Source: Apostichopus japonicus
Lineage: Eukaryota; Echinodermata; Holothuroidea; Aspidochirotida; Stichopodidae
Length of the DNA stretch: 64,000 nucleotides
Assembly (NCBI RefSeq): GCF_037975245.1
Contig: NC_092563.1
Location: 29,229,960-29,293,959, forward strand
Reading direction: 5' to 3'
Shown here: piece after piece, positions 12,901 to 27,900 of the stretch
How positions within the stretch are numbered: position 1 is the stretch's first letter
How the letters are laid out: every line of letters starts with the position of its first letter
Translations under genes and position numbers: made by a program
The notes under the pieces: generated by a model
Seen by the model: the letters and a program-made list of their open reading frames with translations, nothing else
Database searches by the model: none
Told to the model about the DNA's origin: nothing

Positions 12901-15900
12901 ACTTACAATTCAAACAATTTCTAATCAAACTTGACAAATGACCCTTGTTTGTGAAGTTACATATCTTACACCATAGACTAGCCTTCAATGCACACTTTTT
13001 ATAAAAAAAAAGGACCAAAAAACTATTAAGGGAACCTTAAAAATCAGCCTCTAAATAAGATAATGAAAACAAACTGATCACAACTGATTTTGAATGCACA
13101 GTCAATTAAAAAAACATTAATTAACAAAGTACAGTATGAGAGAATTGATTTACTTTAATTGAAACGACTTTTGAGCAACAATAGAATTGAATAGGTGAAG
13201 GTTGACACAAGGATCCTTACACTGTACATGTTTTCTGGAAGCTTCCAGTAACTGGAGTTCAAATATGAGTCATATTTGAAGGTAATGTCACCAAATTTCA
13301 ATGTGACAATTCTTACCTCCCACTCACATTATTGAGAATGCTTTAAGGGAAGATATTATCGTGGGAAAAACTAATGTACACAAAAACTATAGAAATCCAA
13401 AACGAGAACAATACTGAGCAGGTCGACATTGACAACTGTTATTTTTAGAAACTGGATCCTGCTAGACATACAGTGAAATAATAATAATAAAATTCCTTTT
13501 ACAGTCTCCAATCAAAAGGTATTTATTGTACAGTAATTAGTCAAAAGTCACAATGCCAAAAACCCATGTACTAACCATCAAACACCAAAGAAACTCATAT
13601 TTAGATACCATTCATTGTTTTATCTCACATCCAGAGACTATCCATTGTCCCATTTTGACCTCTGCTTCTTTTAAGCACTTACTGTGTGACACTTTTGAAA
13701 ATCCAAATATAGTAAAACTTACTGACCTTAGCAGTATAAATTTGTATGAATCCAGCAAGCTGCTACTGTATAAAGGACCTTTGTGTTCCAAATAGACAAC
13801 CATCAGTCATATCATTATGATGGTGTCTGAGCAATAAAATATCAGAGATTCAATTTTAATTCATTTCATGACATGCTTGTGAACCTTTTCGAGAAAAACA
13901 AGAAATGATGGTGTCCAAGTTGGATCAATATTTACCCCATTTGACTAAGAAAATAACAGTTCAAACTCACAAACCTGTTATAAAACAACGTTACCCAGCC
14001 TAGCCCTACTTTGCAGTTAGAGTCAGGGTCGAAGTTGTTATTGTCAATAACTGCTGACACGATTGTTATGGTTTGGATGTTCAAACAGAAATCTTCATAG
14101 ACTCTTCACGCTGTATGTCACATGACTGAACCAGCTACTTTAATAAATAAATGAACTATACAATGGAATTCTGTAGGAAATAATTTATCCAGTATTACAC
14201 TGTATGCCAATACTATTGGCAAAATCAGCAATTTGCTACATAAGTGCATAGATGCATCACAGTTTATGAACTCAGGAAACAATAGTATTTTATATTAAGA
14301 GACATAGTTCCAAGCTTTCAAATCTGCTATATAAAAATTTGAACACTAAATTATTTCCTGTTTATGGCATAGAAAAATCTTCTCATTCCAAGAAAAATCA
14401 TAATTTGAGGAAACAGTAGTGTGGTAATATTACCATCTGGAGAGATTGCATGGATACTAAAGAAGGCAGAACACCGTTTCTATGGCTGAATGAGATAGAA
14501 TGTATCTCTACTTTATGACAAAATCATGAATCATGGCAGTCCTGGCCAGGCATCTACAGGTTTGTTATCATCCTGGTTGACCTGTGAGGTAATTTCTGAG
14601 TGACTCCACCCAAAAGCCACACACTATTTTTGTTTTTGAATGAATGAGTCATAAAGTTCAGTAATTAATAGTAGACAGTGCTATTGCACAATGTACGACC
14701 TGGAATGATAACACCACAGTATATATCCAGCAATGTTGTGAGGACTGAGGAGAGTGACCAACAAAGAAAGGAAACATTATTGGGTACAAATGTACGTTAC
14801 TATGGCAATAAACTTAACAGTTTTAAAGATTGAAAAACATCAGAACACCCCCCCCCCTCCCCGTCCTCTCAGAGAAGAGGGCAATGATAATAACATTCCT
14901 TTTTTTGTTATGTCCTCAAGTTATAAAGTATTCCAGGTTCCAAAGCTGTAAAATTGGGAAATATATGCATTCTACAAAAAACCACACCAAAAACAGAAGG
15001 TTTGAAATTGTCCTTGAACTTCAAAAGAACTGAACACAAATCTCATGTGCACTGTAGTGTGTAGCTAATGCACTGTGACCTACGATATATGTTGCTTGTT
15101 GCTAAGTACAGTACTATGTCCATACAACACGACTCAGAGTCACTGATTAAATTGTTGTAAGTTTAGGACTGTCCATTGAAAAGGGAAGAACTTTACCAAT
15201 AGGCTAGTTTTTGTAATTCTTATTTGAAAATGTTCTGTTATAGCAATGTGGAAATATCATTCGTTTTTGCTTTCTTTTTTCTCTTTCTCTCCCGTGCCTT
15301 GAGCACCCTTCCGGACAAACGTTGTAAATCACCATTATTATCATTACTTTATGGTTCTTTAATTAGTTGTTTGAGGACAGAACATCAAGTAACCTTTTCG
15401 GAAAGAATCTACAAGAGGATGCCTTTAATTAACTGGTTTTGAGTTTTGCATTAAATCAGACAGAGGATGAGTACCTTTAAGTGTTTGTTCATGGAATGTC
15501 ATTGTTTTTGTTTTCTTGAACATGCACGATTCCCAAAGAGTTCTGTAAAGCAAGTTAGCGATTCTCTCTTCGAATAGATTTGCATAATTTTGTAGCATGT
15601 ATAGATGCTTTGATGCATTGCTCAAAATATGGTCTTTAAGTACTAGAGTGTATGAAACATTTAATGATATAAGACCTAAGGATAGGAGAGATGGTGTTTT
15701 GGAAGGCAGGTATCGTGGCTTAGACATGGGTTGTCATGTAGAAAGATTGGTAACGGTTAATGTGGTTGGAAGGCATATATCATGGCTTAGACATGGGTTG
15801 TTATGTAGAAAGATTGGTAACTGTTAATGTGGTTGGAAGGCAGACCTCATGGCTTAGACATGGGTTGTTATGTAGAAAGATTGGTAACGGTTAATGTGGT

Positions 15901-18900
15901 TGGAAGGCAGGTATCATGGCTTAGACATGGGTTGTCATGTAGAAAGATTGGTAACGGTTAATGTGGTTGGAAGGCATATATCATGGCTTAGACATGGGTT
16001 GTTATGTAGAAAGATTGGTAACGGTGAATGTGGTTGGAAGGCAGGTATCATGGCTAAGACATGGGTTGTTATGTAGAAAGATTGGTAACTGTTAATGTGG
16101 TTGGAAGGCAGACCTCATGGCTTAGACATGGGTTGTCATGTAGAAAGATTGGTAACGGTTAATGTGGTTGGAAGGCATATATCATGGCTTAGACATGGGT
16201 TGTTATGTAGAAAGATTGGTAACGGTTAATGTGGTTGGAAGGCAGGTATCATGGCTTAGACATGGGTTGTCATGTAGAAAGATTGGTAACGGTTAATGTG
16301 GTTGGAAGGCAGGTATCATGGCTTAGACATGGGTTGTTATGTAGAAAGATTGGTAACGGTTAATGTGGTTGGAAGGCATATATCATTGCTTAGACATGGG
16401 TTGTCATGTAGAAAGATTGGTAACGGTTAATGTGGTTGGAAGGCAGGTATTATGGCTTAGACATGGGTTGTCATGTAGAAAGATTGGTAACGGTTAATGT
16501 GGTTGGAAGGCAGGTATCATGGCTTAGACATGGGTTGTCATGTAGAAAGATTGGTAACGGTTAATGTGGTTGGAAGGCAGGTATCATGGCTTAGACATGG
16601 GTTGTCATCATGTAGAAAGATTGGTAACGGTTAATGTGGTTGGATGGCAGGTATCGTGGCTTAGACATGGGTTGTCATGTAGAAAGATTGGTAACGGTTA
16701 ATGTGGTTGGAAGGCAGGTATCATGGCTTAGACATGGGTTGTCATCATGTAGAAAGATTGGTAACGGTTAATGTGGTTGGATGGCAGGTATCATGGCTTA
16801 GACATGGGTTGTTATGTAGAATGATTGGTAACAGTTAATGTGGTTGGAAGGCAGGTATCATGGCTTAGACATGGGTTGTCATGTAGAAAGATTGGTAACG
16901 GTTAATGTGGTTGGAAGGCATATATCATGGCTTAGACATGGGTTGTCATGTAGAAAGATTGGTAACGGTTAATGTGGTTGGAAGGCATATATCATGGCTT
17001 AGACATGGGTTGTTATGTAGAAAGATTGGTAACGGTTAATGTGGTTGGAAGGCAGGTGTCATGGCTTAGACATGGGTTGTCATGTAGAAAGATTGGTAAC
17101 GGTTAATGTGGTTGGATGGCAGGTATCATGGCTTAGACATGGGTAATCATGTAGAATGATTGGTAACGGTTAATGTGGTTGGAAGGCAGGTATCATGGCT
17201 TAGACATGGGTTGTCATGTAGAAAGATTGGTAACGGTTAATGTGGTTGGAAGGCAGGTATCATGGCTTAGACATGGGTTGTTATGTAGAAAGATTGGTAA
17301 CGGTTAATGTGGTTGGAAGGCATGTATCATGGCTTAGACATGGGTTGTTATGTAGAAAGATTGGTAACGGTTAATGTGGTTGGAAGGCATGTATCATGGC
17401 TTAGACATGGGTTGTTATGTAGAAAGACTGGTAACGGTTAATGTGGTTGGAAGGCATGTATCATGGCTTAGACATGGGTTGTCATGTAGAAAGATTGGTA
17501 ACGGTTAATGTGGTTGGATGGCAGGTATCATTGCTTAGACATGGGTTGTCATGTAGAAAGATTGGTAACGGTTAATGTGGTTGGAAGGCAGGTATCATGG
17601 CTTAGACATGGGTTGTCATGTAGAAAGATTGATAACGGTTAATGTGGTTGGAAGGCAGGTATCATGGCTTAGACATGGGTTGTCATGTAGAAAGATTGGT
17701 AACGGTTAATGTGGTTGGAAGGCAGGTATCGTGGCTTAGACATGGGTTGTCATGTAGAAAGATTGATAACGGTTAATGTGGTTGGAAGGCAGGTATCGTG
17801 GCTTAGACATGGGTTGTCATGTAGAAAGATTGGTAACGGTTAATGTGGTTGGAAGGCAGGTATCGTGGCTTAGACATGGGTTGTCATGTAGAAAGATTGG
17901 TAACGGTTAATGTGGTTGGAAGGCAGGTATCGTGGCTTAGACATGGGTTGTCATGTAGAAAGATTGGTAACGGTTAATGTGGTTGGATGGCAGGTATCGT
18001 GGCTTAGACATGGGTTGTCATGTAGAAAGATTGGTAACGGTTAATGTGGTTGGATGGCAGGTATCGTGGCTTAGACATGGGTTGTCATGTAGAAAGATTG
18101 GTAACGGTTAATGTGGTTGGAAGGCAGGTATCGTGGCTTAGACATGGGTTGTCATGTAGAAAGATTGGTAACGGTTAATGTGGTTGGATGGCAAGTATCA
18201 TGGCTTAGACATGGGTTGTCATGTAGAAAGATTGGTAACGGTTAATGTGGTTGGAAGGCAGGTATCATGGCTTAGACATGGGTTGTCATCATGTAGAAAG
18301 ATTGGTAACGGTTAATGTGGTTGGATGGCAGGTATCGTGGCTTAGACATGGGTTGTCATGTAGAAAGATTGGTAACGGTTAATGTGGTTGGAAGGCAGGT
18401 ATCATGGCTTAGACATGGGTTGTCATCATGTAGAAAGATTGGTAACGGTTAATGTGGTTGGATGGCAGGTATCATGGCTTAGACATGGGTTGTCATGTAG
18501 AAAGATTGGTAACGGTTAATGTGGTTGGAAGGCAGGTATCGTGGCTTAGACATGGGTTGTCATGTAGAAAGATTGGTAACGGTTAATGTGGTTGGAAGGC
18601 AGGTATCGTGGCTTAGACGTGGGTTGTCATGTAGAAAGATTGATAACGGTTAATGTGGTTGGAAGGCAGGTATCATGGCTTAGACATGGGTTGTCATGTA
18701 GAAAGATTGGTAACGGTTAATGTGGATAAATAGCTAGATACAGCATCTGGCAATTAATAGACCAGGACAGGTCAAGAAAATCCCCCAAAACTATCTGGTA
18801 TAATAATCATAATAATGTAGATTTATATAGCGCCACTCCAGGAAACGAGTAACTGCCCACATGTGGCTATTTTAGGGAATGAACTAACAGAATCTCATCA

Positions 18901-21900
18901 CTACTTAAGACCTACTCAGTTGTACCATTGTTCCGAGGGGTTAATGGATGTTTAGATGCAAATTGGTGCTAGATTTTGCATGTTTTGAGAAAATGCTGCA
19001 TTTTCAACTGTTGGGGTTGTATAGTTACATGGATACCAGTATGTACTGTATTTGTGGATATATTGTCTGCTGTTGGTCAGGGGAGGGGATTGGGCCCCTT
19101 CTTTTTTTTTGGTCACCGCAGAAGTTTATGTGGTGATGGCCCTGCCAATGTACCACCCGGGGGATCATCTAACCAAAACTTGTCTACCATCATTAGGAGT
19201 GTCAGCTCAGTGACAATTGACAATTCATAATCATGGACGTTAAATATGAATCTAAGAGACTGACTTCGGTCAGCTTGCGGCTTTGATTTAAGTCAATGAT
19301 GGCTTCTTCGCGAGTTCCTGCTTGCAGGAAGATCTAAAATACATACATACATAAATCATTTATAACAATTGACAACCCATGATTGCATAAACCCAGCAAC
19401 TACTGCATATTTCCCACTCCACATATTCGCACATAGCACACTCTGTACAATTCATGCCCTAAAAGGAAGGGAGGATAATATTCATCTTTGATATTTATGT
19501 TAAAATGAAATATTTCAGCACATTTAAGAACCTGTCAATGAAGCATCAAACTAATCCTGCTCCTAAAGTAAAGAATACTGTAATATTAAAATATTAAGGA
19601 TGCAATACTGTCATGTCTTGCAAAATCATTGCTCATCAGCTCATCATAACTTGGTGCACGCACTCAAGGATTTTCCAAATAATAGATGGTGTCAAATTTG
19701 TCAAGTTTTCTGAAGATCTGTACTAGATTCATAGTTCACACCAGAATCCAGTACATGGTAGAATATGCTCAACTACATACTGAGAAATGCTGAACTTTGA
19801 ACCACTCGTTCAGTCAACCACATGCGTCTTCCTTTGGAACTGTGATGTTAGTGTCAGAACAAATAAATTGAATAATTGTTTCAATCGCAAATAGTATTTC
19901 TTTCCAATTTTTATAACAAATTGGTGGCCTCTGATCTTGTAAGTCAAGAAGTCAAATAAATGCAAGTCATGCCACAAGTCAAAGTAACCGTTCATTTGTT
20001 GCCAAGTCACAAGTCCCTTATCGCCAAGTCAAGTCAAAAGTTAAGACAATCGTGACTCGAGTCTGACTTGGCTCAATAACAATGCCTTCCCACTCCTCAT
20101 TCTAACATTAGTGTCTAGTACTATTGTTCACACAAAGAGGAAGAGGTCTATTTAGGGAGGGTGCACACTTGCTTTGCTTATGGGATAAAGGTCCCAAATA
20201 TTTTGTTTTGATTGCAAATGTTTTCTGCCAGGTCTTCACTGTGTAAATCATATGCCAGTAATCCTGTGCAAAAGTATCCACTAAAAAAATGTCCAGTTTA
20301 GACCAGTTAGCAAGTAATTTCATCAGTCCTATAGGGTCTATATCTATACATGTTTATAAGCACACAATAAGATGTTTGTTTATCTTGTATGCAGCTTAAT
20401 ACATGTATGATAACACTACATAAGGGGAATATACTGCATGTTTGGCTTACATATTAAACTATCAATTAACACAGGATGTTGCAGTATACTTGCTGGGTTT
20501 CTTCCACATCTGAGCTTTCAAATGTTGGTAAATAAGATGACAGGTCAATTTCATCGCATAGATAAACATCCTGTTCCACATTTCCAACGATACATGTAAA
20601 ACATATCACTGACAATGTTTCTGTGGTTGTTGTTCCTTAAAACGGTAAAGGGGTGCGTGCAGTGCTACAACGATACCAACTTTTGTAGGTTTGGTAAATC
20701 ATAGTGCATATATTTAGACTAGAGAAAAGTAAGAGTAGAGCAAAAGTAAGTACATCTCCTTGAATCTGTTCACTCACTAAAATTGATCCGTACTGCCTCA
20801 AGCAACACTCAGCTGATTATACTAGAACCTTACCTTTCATGATCACACAACACCAACATGTATACTTTAAACTGAAGACAGGAGGTGGTGGGTGGGTTGG
20901 CTGGCCATCAAACCCAATTTCTCACAGATTCAATCAGCCATGCCCCAGAACTACTGTACGTTTTACTTATAACCACAGCAAACCGCGGACAACTCGGTAA
21001 GGATATGTTAAACTGAAGACAGAAGGTGGTGGGTGGGTGGGTTGGCTGGCTATCGAACCCAATTTCTCACAGATTCAATCAGCCATGCCCCAGAACTACT
21101 GTACGTTTTTACTTATAACCACAGCAAACCGCGAACAACATCCGTAAGGATACATTGGATGTCTTTCTCTTTACCTGATCAAGTTTGAGAATTAAATGAA
21201 ATCTGAGCAAATCCTTCCATACAAATACCAAAGAACCAACCTAACACAGCTTGCCATCAGAATCAGCAACAAACTGCCTGCCTTTTACACTATACCACTG
21301 GTGACATACATGTATGTTCTTCATGTTTAATTTTGACTGGCAGGATGTTAACATTAAGTTTGACTGACTGCTCTTATTAACTCCCTACTGTATATAATAC
21401 TGCACTGTTGAATACACTGTGTGTGTATTTTGCACACAAAATACAGCATTTAACGGTCTTCTTACGATGACCGTCGGTCTTCCATGTAGAGTTGATCATA
21501 AACAAACAAGTGGGACATATATAGTAGCATGAGCATCATATTTATAATGATTGGATGTGATATCACAGTATGAACTATGTCCTGGTTCTTTGGGAGTGAT
21601 GAACACGAAAAAAAGCTAAAACATTAAAGGAATGAAAATGAATGAATATAATACTAACCCATCACGTCCTTTGCTAACGATTGTGACTTCAAAGTAGTAT
21701 ATACCACAGGATGGAGGGATTGGGTGGCTTGTAATCACTGAAGCTGAGTTCTTACCACTGCCTGCAAATGTAAGAATAGAACAAAGTACGGTCAGTAATG
21801 AGAAAGAGTCAGAGCCAAACTGGTAAAAAGGAGGTCAAATCGAAAACTCAATTTAAGTAAAAAGATTGAACTGCAGTGATACATGCATGAGATCTTTATG

Positions 21901-24900
21901 GCAATTGATATCTTCAACATGATTGCCTGTCAATAATATTTATAATTAATATTACTTTCATATTATAATCACTACATAATGGCTGGAATACATCAAGAAG
22001 GGTGATCAACTGCAATGATTGAAATGAACCTCTGGCAATCACAAGTACACTTGTAATTTAACTACAGACATTCTAACATCAAAGTAAGCAAGAGTGAACT
22101 GGTAGACTATCACTGAGAACACTATTACTGTCAAGGTGGGCGATCTGCTTGATTTTTGTCTTAAATTCGGATTTTTTTTTTTTTTTACATTTAAATCGGA
22201 TTTTTAATTTTTTAAATACACATTTCTTTGATGAATGCAAATGTAAAGGTAACTTGAATTTTGAGGCAGTTATGAGTATCAACATTACCACCATGAATGG
22301 TATGAGTCTACAGTATTCATTATGCAATTTACAGAAAGAGAAAACCTTATGAGCATTCTAGAGTATACAACAAGTACATTATACTTGTTGAATACTATTT
22401 TCACTTTCTTGTTACAAAACAGAATCAACTATGTACATAACAATAGGATGTCTGCTTGACTTCCTGTGTTCTTTATATTAAATCTTGCTCTCCATACAAA
22501 AGTTATATTGACCTCACTGATACACCTGTGCACACCTGCCACCTGGATGTATCTCATACTATAGTGTACTGTATACAGTATAATTATACACAGGCTATTC
22601 CAAAGAAAATTGAAACACCATATGGTCTGGTCCACTCTAAGCTGAGAAACCACATTGGAATTCATAAAGCTGCTTAGCTTGTGTTCCTATATAAAGCCTT
22701 GAATATGAACAAGGACCCTTAAACTCTAAAGTCTATTGACTTTTCAATACACCTTCAAGTTTGCATTTCATTGTTTACGTTTTAGTGGTAACGTTGACAA
22801 CAGTTGTATGTCCTTTATGCCTTATTCTCTGGGGTAGATCCACACACTAACTTCTGGGTCTTACAGTATCTTAAACATTTAAGACAAACACATTTTAAGC
22901 TTACAGTTAGGGTTGGGCGATATTTGCTTTTTAACGTCACGATAAATAGTTCAAAAATTATCGCGATATTTCGATAATTACGATAATTTTTCCTTGTTGT
23001 TTTTAGTGTGTTCGCGAACACACTTAAAACAACTGCCGGTTTCCCACCGGTGTTTTCGCGCAGCGAACACACCGAGCACGCATTGCGTGCGAGCATAATG
23101 GCGTGGGGTCTAGGGGCCCGCCGTAGGGCCCGGTGAGGTCAAGGGGTGGAACCCCTTGTTGGGGTCAGGGGCGAAGGCCCCCGGAAAAATTTAGTATTTT
23201 TGCGTGTCTGGCGATAAAAAAATTCGCAGTTGAGGATTCAAAATACTGACAACTTTTTGAATTTAAATTGTCACGAAACTGATGAAAATTTTAAAATGAC
23301 AAGTTAGAGTATGTGATAAAATGAAAAGAGATTTAATCTGTCTTAAAATCTTTAAAAGTTTAACTTGCAAAACTGTCGATATTATGAAACAAACTACGTT
23401 CGGCAAAGCCCCGTTTCTAGACTGCCTAACAATGAACAGCGTGCACTATATATACGTACATCAGTTAACAACTTAAATATCACGGTAGGCTGGCTACATG
23501 TGCTGCGAATTTTCAAACAACCTCCCTGTCTAACACCTGTTTGCTAACATTTTTGGCACGTTTCCAAAAAAGTTTTCATGGAGTAAACTATTTTGTCTCA
23601 ATTCTAGAATTAATTAGTTCAGTCATGGATCGGTAAAGTTATGCGAAATATTATCTTAGACGTTCAAGAAAAGTAGGTAAACACCCCCGTAAGTAAAACA
23701 CACCTCAAGTCAACCGACTCCTCCGCATGAACAAAACAATCTATTCCCCTTGAATACACGAGGCACAGTCTATACCATACAGACATAGCACGATATCAAT
23801 TGGCCCCAATAGCTACAGTATGGCCATCTTTATGAAAGTAAACCTTGTATTCCCGTGTTTTAGGCCCCTTGGCATGATTAACTAAATGCTAAATATTGTT
23901 TCCATGTCCTTGTAGATAACGTCAACTTCGCAACAACAAAAATTAGTAGTGTTTTTGCTGTTACGTGAGATCCGTAACCGACGAAGTGGTTAGGCTATTT
24001 ACTTCACACTTAACTATGGTAGGATATTATTTTTTCCATTTTTTTGTGGAAATTCTAGAAAATACTTTCTTCTCCCCACGCTTAAAACCAGATGTGGTCT
24101 TATGGTTTATTCATAAATGGGTGTACTAGAGCCTTTTTTACATGACATTAGATGCATTCAGCACGATATGCCAGTTTCGCGTGAATTTTTCGAAAGTATT
24201 TTGCACGATCTTTCGTAAAATTTGAAAGGTGTACCAACTTACCTTTCGTACACAATTGGTAATTTCTCTACTGAGTTTGGTTCTCTATAGTCAATGTTGT
24301 AAAGAACGGGTTTCAAAAGTCAGTTAATGAACTTGATTAACCTATTTCTTTTCAACTTTCTTAACCATGGAATGCTAGAATAACATTTGCAAATAAAACG
24401 GAGAAAGGATAATCGCATTTTTTCCACATTTATTTCAAATTTCTTTCACAAGAAATTATCGTCATTTGTTCAATCCTCAAAAAATATCGTCTTGAAAAAA
24501 AATTATCGCGATAATAATAATTTTCGATATATCGCCCAACCCTACTTACAGTAGTTTTTATTTTATTACTTTAGTTGGAAACACCCTTGGAACCTTTAAT
24601 TTACAAGTGTAAGATGACTAACTGATTCTGCACACTAATTAATGTTACATGCTACATGTGCTTAAATGCTAAATAAAAAACTAAAATAATAAATAACAAA
24701 AGTGATTTAAATCACCGTGATTTAATCAGCCAACCCTGATTACTGTACAATTAGAATGCATTAAATCACATGGAACTTCTTTTGGAAGACATCTTAAATA
24801 GAATTTTTAGAAAAAAATATTGCAAACCTCAGACAACACAGTAACAAAAGATCCATATATATGTATATAGGAAGGGAAATGTCCGCCAGCTATATTTACT

Positions 24901-27900
24901 CGCGCGTTAGAATTACCCACAATCCCACATTTAACTAGCCAGGGCCAGGGGAAAACCTACAGAAAATGTAGCGCTCCCAACAACACACAAAATGGTCAAC
25001 AAGAAGTGGGGTACCAATTATAAATTTATAACATATTCCATACACCAGGATGGGGGCGGGGGGAAGGGCCCAGATTGTTACTAAATCGATGGATTTTGAA
25101 TGATCTAAAGTCCCGATAGTGAAATTTTAAAGTAACTTGTAAGTAAACAGTGCACATGTCATTTACCTGAGAGTGGCATGGCTGGATGTAAGAAAAGGTC
25201 CCTGCCAAACACAACCCCAAACATACAGTAGTGTTGCAATCAAAGCATCTGCATTTTGTTTCGCTGAGCAACCCACACAAAGTACAATCAAAGAGTTCCA
25301 AACAGCAGTATGGGGCATGGAATTACCATACCTGTGTGCTCTGCAAAGTTCTTAAGAGAATGATAAAAATTCTTGCAGGTTTAGGATAAGAACAGCCACT
25401 CTTACTTAATTCACATTCCATTTTCTCCAACAGAAACACATTTTGAGACTTTAAGCTGTGTTTAGAATTTACAACAAAGTACTGTAGAAGGTGACCCTAC
25501 AGGTGACTATTGGTGTAATTTTGGAAGGTACCATCCTTGTATTGATTGTCATTTTATGTAAGGAATGCAGAGTGGCATGCCAATGCTGGTATAATGCTCA
25601 CTTAAGTACTGAAGCTAATCATTAATTAAGAACTAAATCTTTCTTTGAAAACGGCTAAACTGAAGAGATGACTGAATGTACCCACCAAATTCATTGTTAC
25701 TGATAGAGGTCTTAACATGACAAGTCTGTATTAACATGGCATCCATTATCTTGGATGGGTTTATGAGAAGATACCAATGTCCACAATGATAACCTTGACA
25801 GACAAAACAGTCTTCAAAAGAGGATAAGACCAAATTCAGGCCTGCTAGCAGGAATTTTGAGTTGAAGGGATACCAACAATTTAAGGAGAGGCACATTATT
25901 CATGTCCTGTTACTTCATCCATTGTGTCCACATGATGGTGGTACAGTAGTCTAGGAGGGGGTACAGTAGACTACCTTGGGAGGGGGAGAGAGGGGGTAGT
26001 ACCACCTACTTAAGTTACTAATCAATGAGCATGGTTCAGTATACTTGTACTGTTAAACTATGGTCAAATGTTGAACCTGGAGCCATTCACTAAATTACTA
26101 AGCACAAGAATACAATGAAAGATATTTGTTCTTTACTTTCCAACTGAACTAGACAAATAGACTTACAACGAGCATTCTAACGGTAATTTAATATGTACTT
26201 ATGCACTGTCCACATTTCAGAGGCTTACAAGACAGCGAACAGCACACAAATCCAAAACTACCCTTTGCCAACATTTCCCGTCAAATTAAAACCCAGAAAG
26301 CAACATGGCTTAGTAATTCCAAGTTGCTGCCACACAAGGAATCAAATTTTGCTGATCCACTAACAAACACCTTGCCATTGACCATTCTCCTCTAAAATGG
26401 ACATTTTGAAAGTATTCAGTACATACTTACATATCAAATGATTTTCATACCACTGGTTTGATTTGTGAGTTTTGTTTTCTCCGTACCTTCAGATATATGT
26501 TTCTTGTTTACAAAAGCCTTCCTTTTTATAAAGACTGAAATAAATCTATATCTCTGGCCCACCGCCCACATCCTACGTGATTGGTTCAAAAGTTCATATT
26601 AGAACACTCAATACAGTCCTATGAGAATGTTATCTGTAGCATGCAAACTTTTCTTTTCTCCTTTCCACTAGCCAGTCAACCGGTCAATCTAATCACTTAT
26701 ACCGACATCAACACTTGTTTAGTTCCATTTCCTACTTGTATACATGTATTGCTTGACCTCTAATTATCTCTAGTAATTTATAGCATATCAATGGTGCAAT
26801 ATCCTAACAACTACTAAGTTCAGGCTGAAGGAAGGTTGAATAGAAAGGCTGAATAGAAAGTTGGACTATCTGAGCTTGTTTGTTGTGCAGATCAAGGCCA
26901 CGCCCATCCTGTGACTAGTTAAGTTTTCAATCACTATGTAGACCAGTTTCAATGGTTCGCTGATCAAAGAGAAAGTTCTTATGGTGCAATAGTGTTGCAT
27001 AGAGCTATTAATACATAGATCTGTATTATTGTGTGGACAGCTACATGGAACAAAGACGATGAGCACTATCTTAAAGGGGCATAGTCAGGGATGTGCTCAC
27101 ACCGGGCAGTTGCACCAGGCAGTTCTGAATGCCGCCCAGCAAAAACAGTATTTTAAACATTTCTGCCTGGCACTTTTTCTGATAATTAATTTTAATTTTT
27201 TTAACCTTACCAAAATATGGGTGAATACTTGGCACAGATATTAACTCCAGAATATGAAAAATAATTGGTGGGCCCCCCCCCTCGTTGGACCCACTCCCCA
27301 GGATGTAGATCACACTACCGCACAAATCCACCCGGCATTCTATCATTCCTGAGCACATCCCTGCATACTGTGTTGAAATATCATCCCAGAGTTACGTCAA
27401 CATTCCATTAACTGTGATCCTTATGCTACTCCAAACATGTACCAAACATATTTTGCCCGAAAAACGTCTCATATCTTACCAAATTTTAGCAAAAAGGAGG
27501 AACAATTTCGTCAGCAAAATGGCTTATTATCCAAAGATAATCCACGCCTATAAATATTCTTACTATTACGTATGCATTCAATGCAGAAAGGTCAGGTCAG
27601 GTCGTTTCAGCAAATTCTTGATTACCCACCGTACCCAGAGCTCCCAACTGACCCGCTTTTCGCGGGGTGGACCCGCATTCTAACACCCAAACCGGCTGAC
27701 CTGCGCAAGCGCTCGAAAAACCCGCATTGTAATTGTCAAGTATACATAAAAAAATTGCATCAAATTTTGACTTAGCAACCATCATTTCTTTAGCATTACT
27801 ATTCAATTTATTGATGTTACACACAGAAAAATGCATACATCTCAGAAAATTTTGGGTGACAAAAGCCTTTCTATAAGTGCCACCTTTTTACATGTAGACA

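Larger units (their letters stand above)
5674..21658. other. RANBP9/10 intron 2 (16 kb)
   Basis: This is the largest intron of the window. It holds the 67-base satellite array (15701-18725), an LTR-like block (11169-12201), SINE-related copies (8865-9090 and 19210-19353), a purine tract (7090-7310), a G-rich tract (8516-8575), CA/AT simple repeats (9610-9700), a TTTATATAGCGC-type repeat (18801-18862) and a 141-base tandem duplication (20868-21149). I see no exon or RNA gene in 5674-7089, 7311-8515, 12202-15700 or 19354-20867; these stretches are AT-rich unique-looking sequence. Confidence 0.65.
22132..24738. mobile_element. Outer hAT-like transposon, split by a second element
   Basis: The left end begins CAAGGTGGGCGATCTGCTTG. 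The right end, read inward on the other strand, begins CAGGGTTGGCTGATTAAATC, so the termini are imperfect inverted repeats (8 of the first 10 bases match). The flanks are perfect 8-base direct repeats, ATTACTGT at 22124-22131 and at 24739-24746, as hAT integration leaves. After removing the inner element (22908-24544 and one copy of its target duplication) about 960 bases remain, AT-rich and without a transposase frame. It is a non-autonomous copy. Confidence 0.85.

Noticed and set aside
15597-16076. Open frames through the 67-base repeat with repetitive peptides ([20 protein letters not shown] type)
   Set aside because: The period is not a multiple of three, so the frame shifts each unit and soon meets stops. 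This is an intronic satellite, not a repeat protein.
15701-18725. Regular repeats that might be taken for a CRISPR array
   Set aside because: The units are contiguous with no unique spacers, the period is 67 bases, and the setting is a eukaryotic intron.
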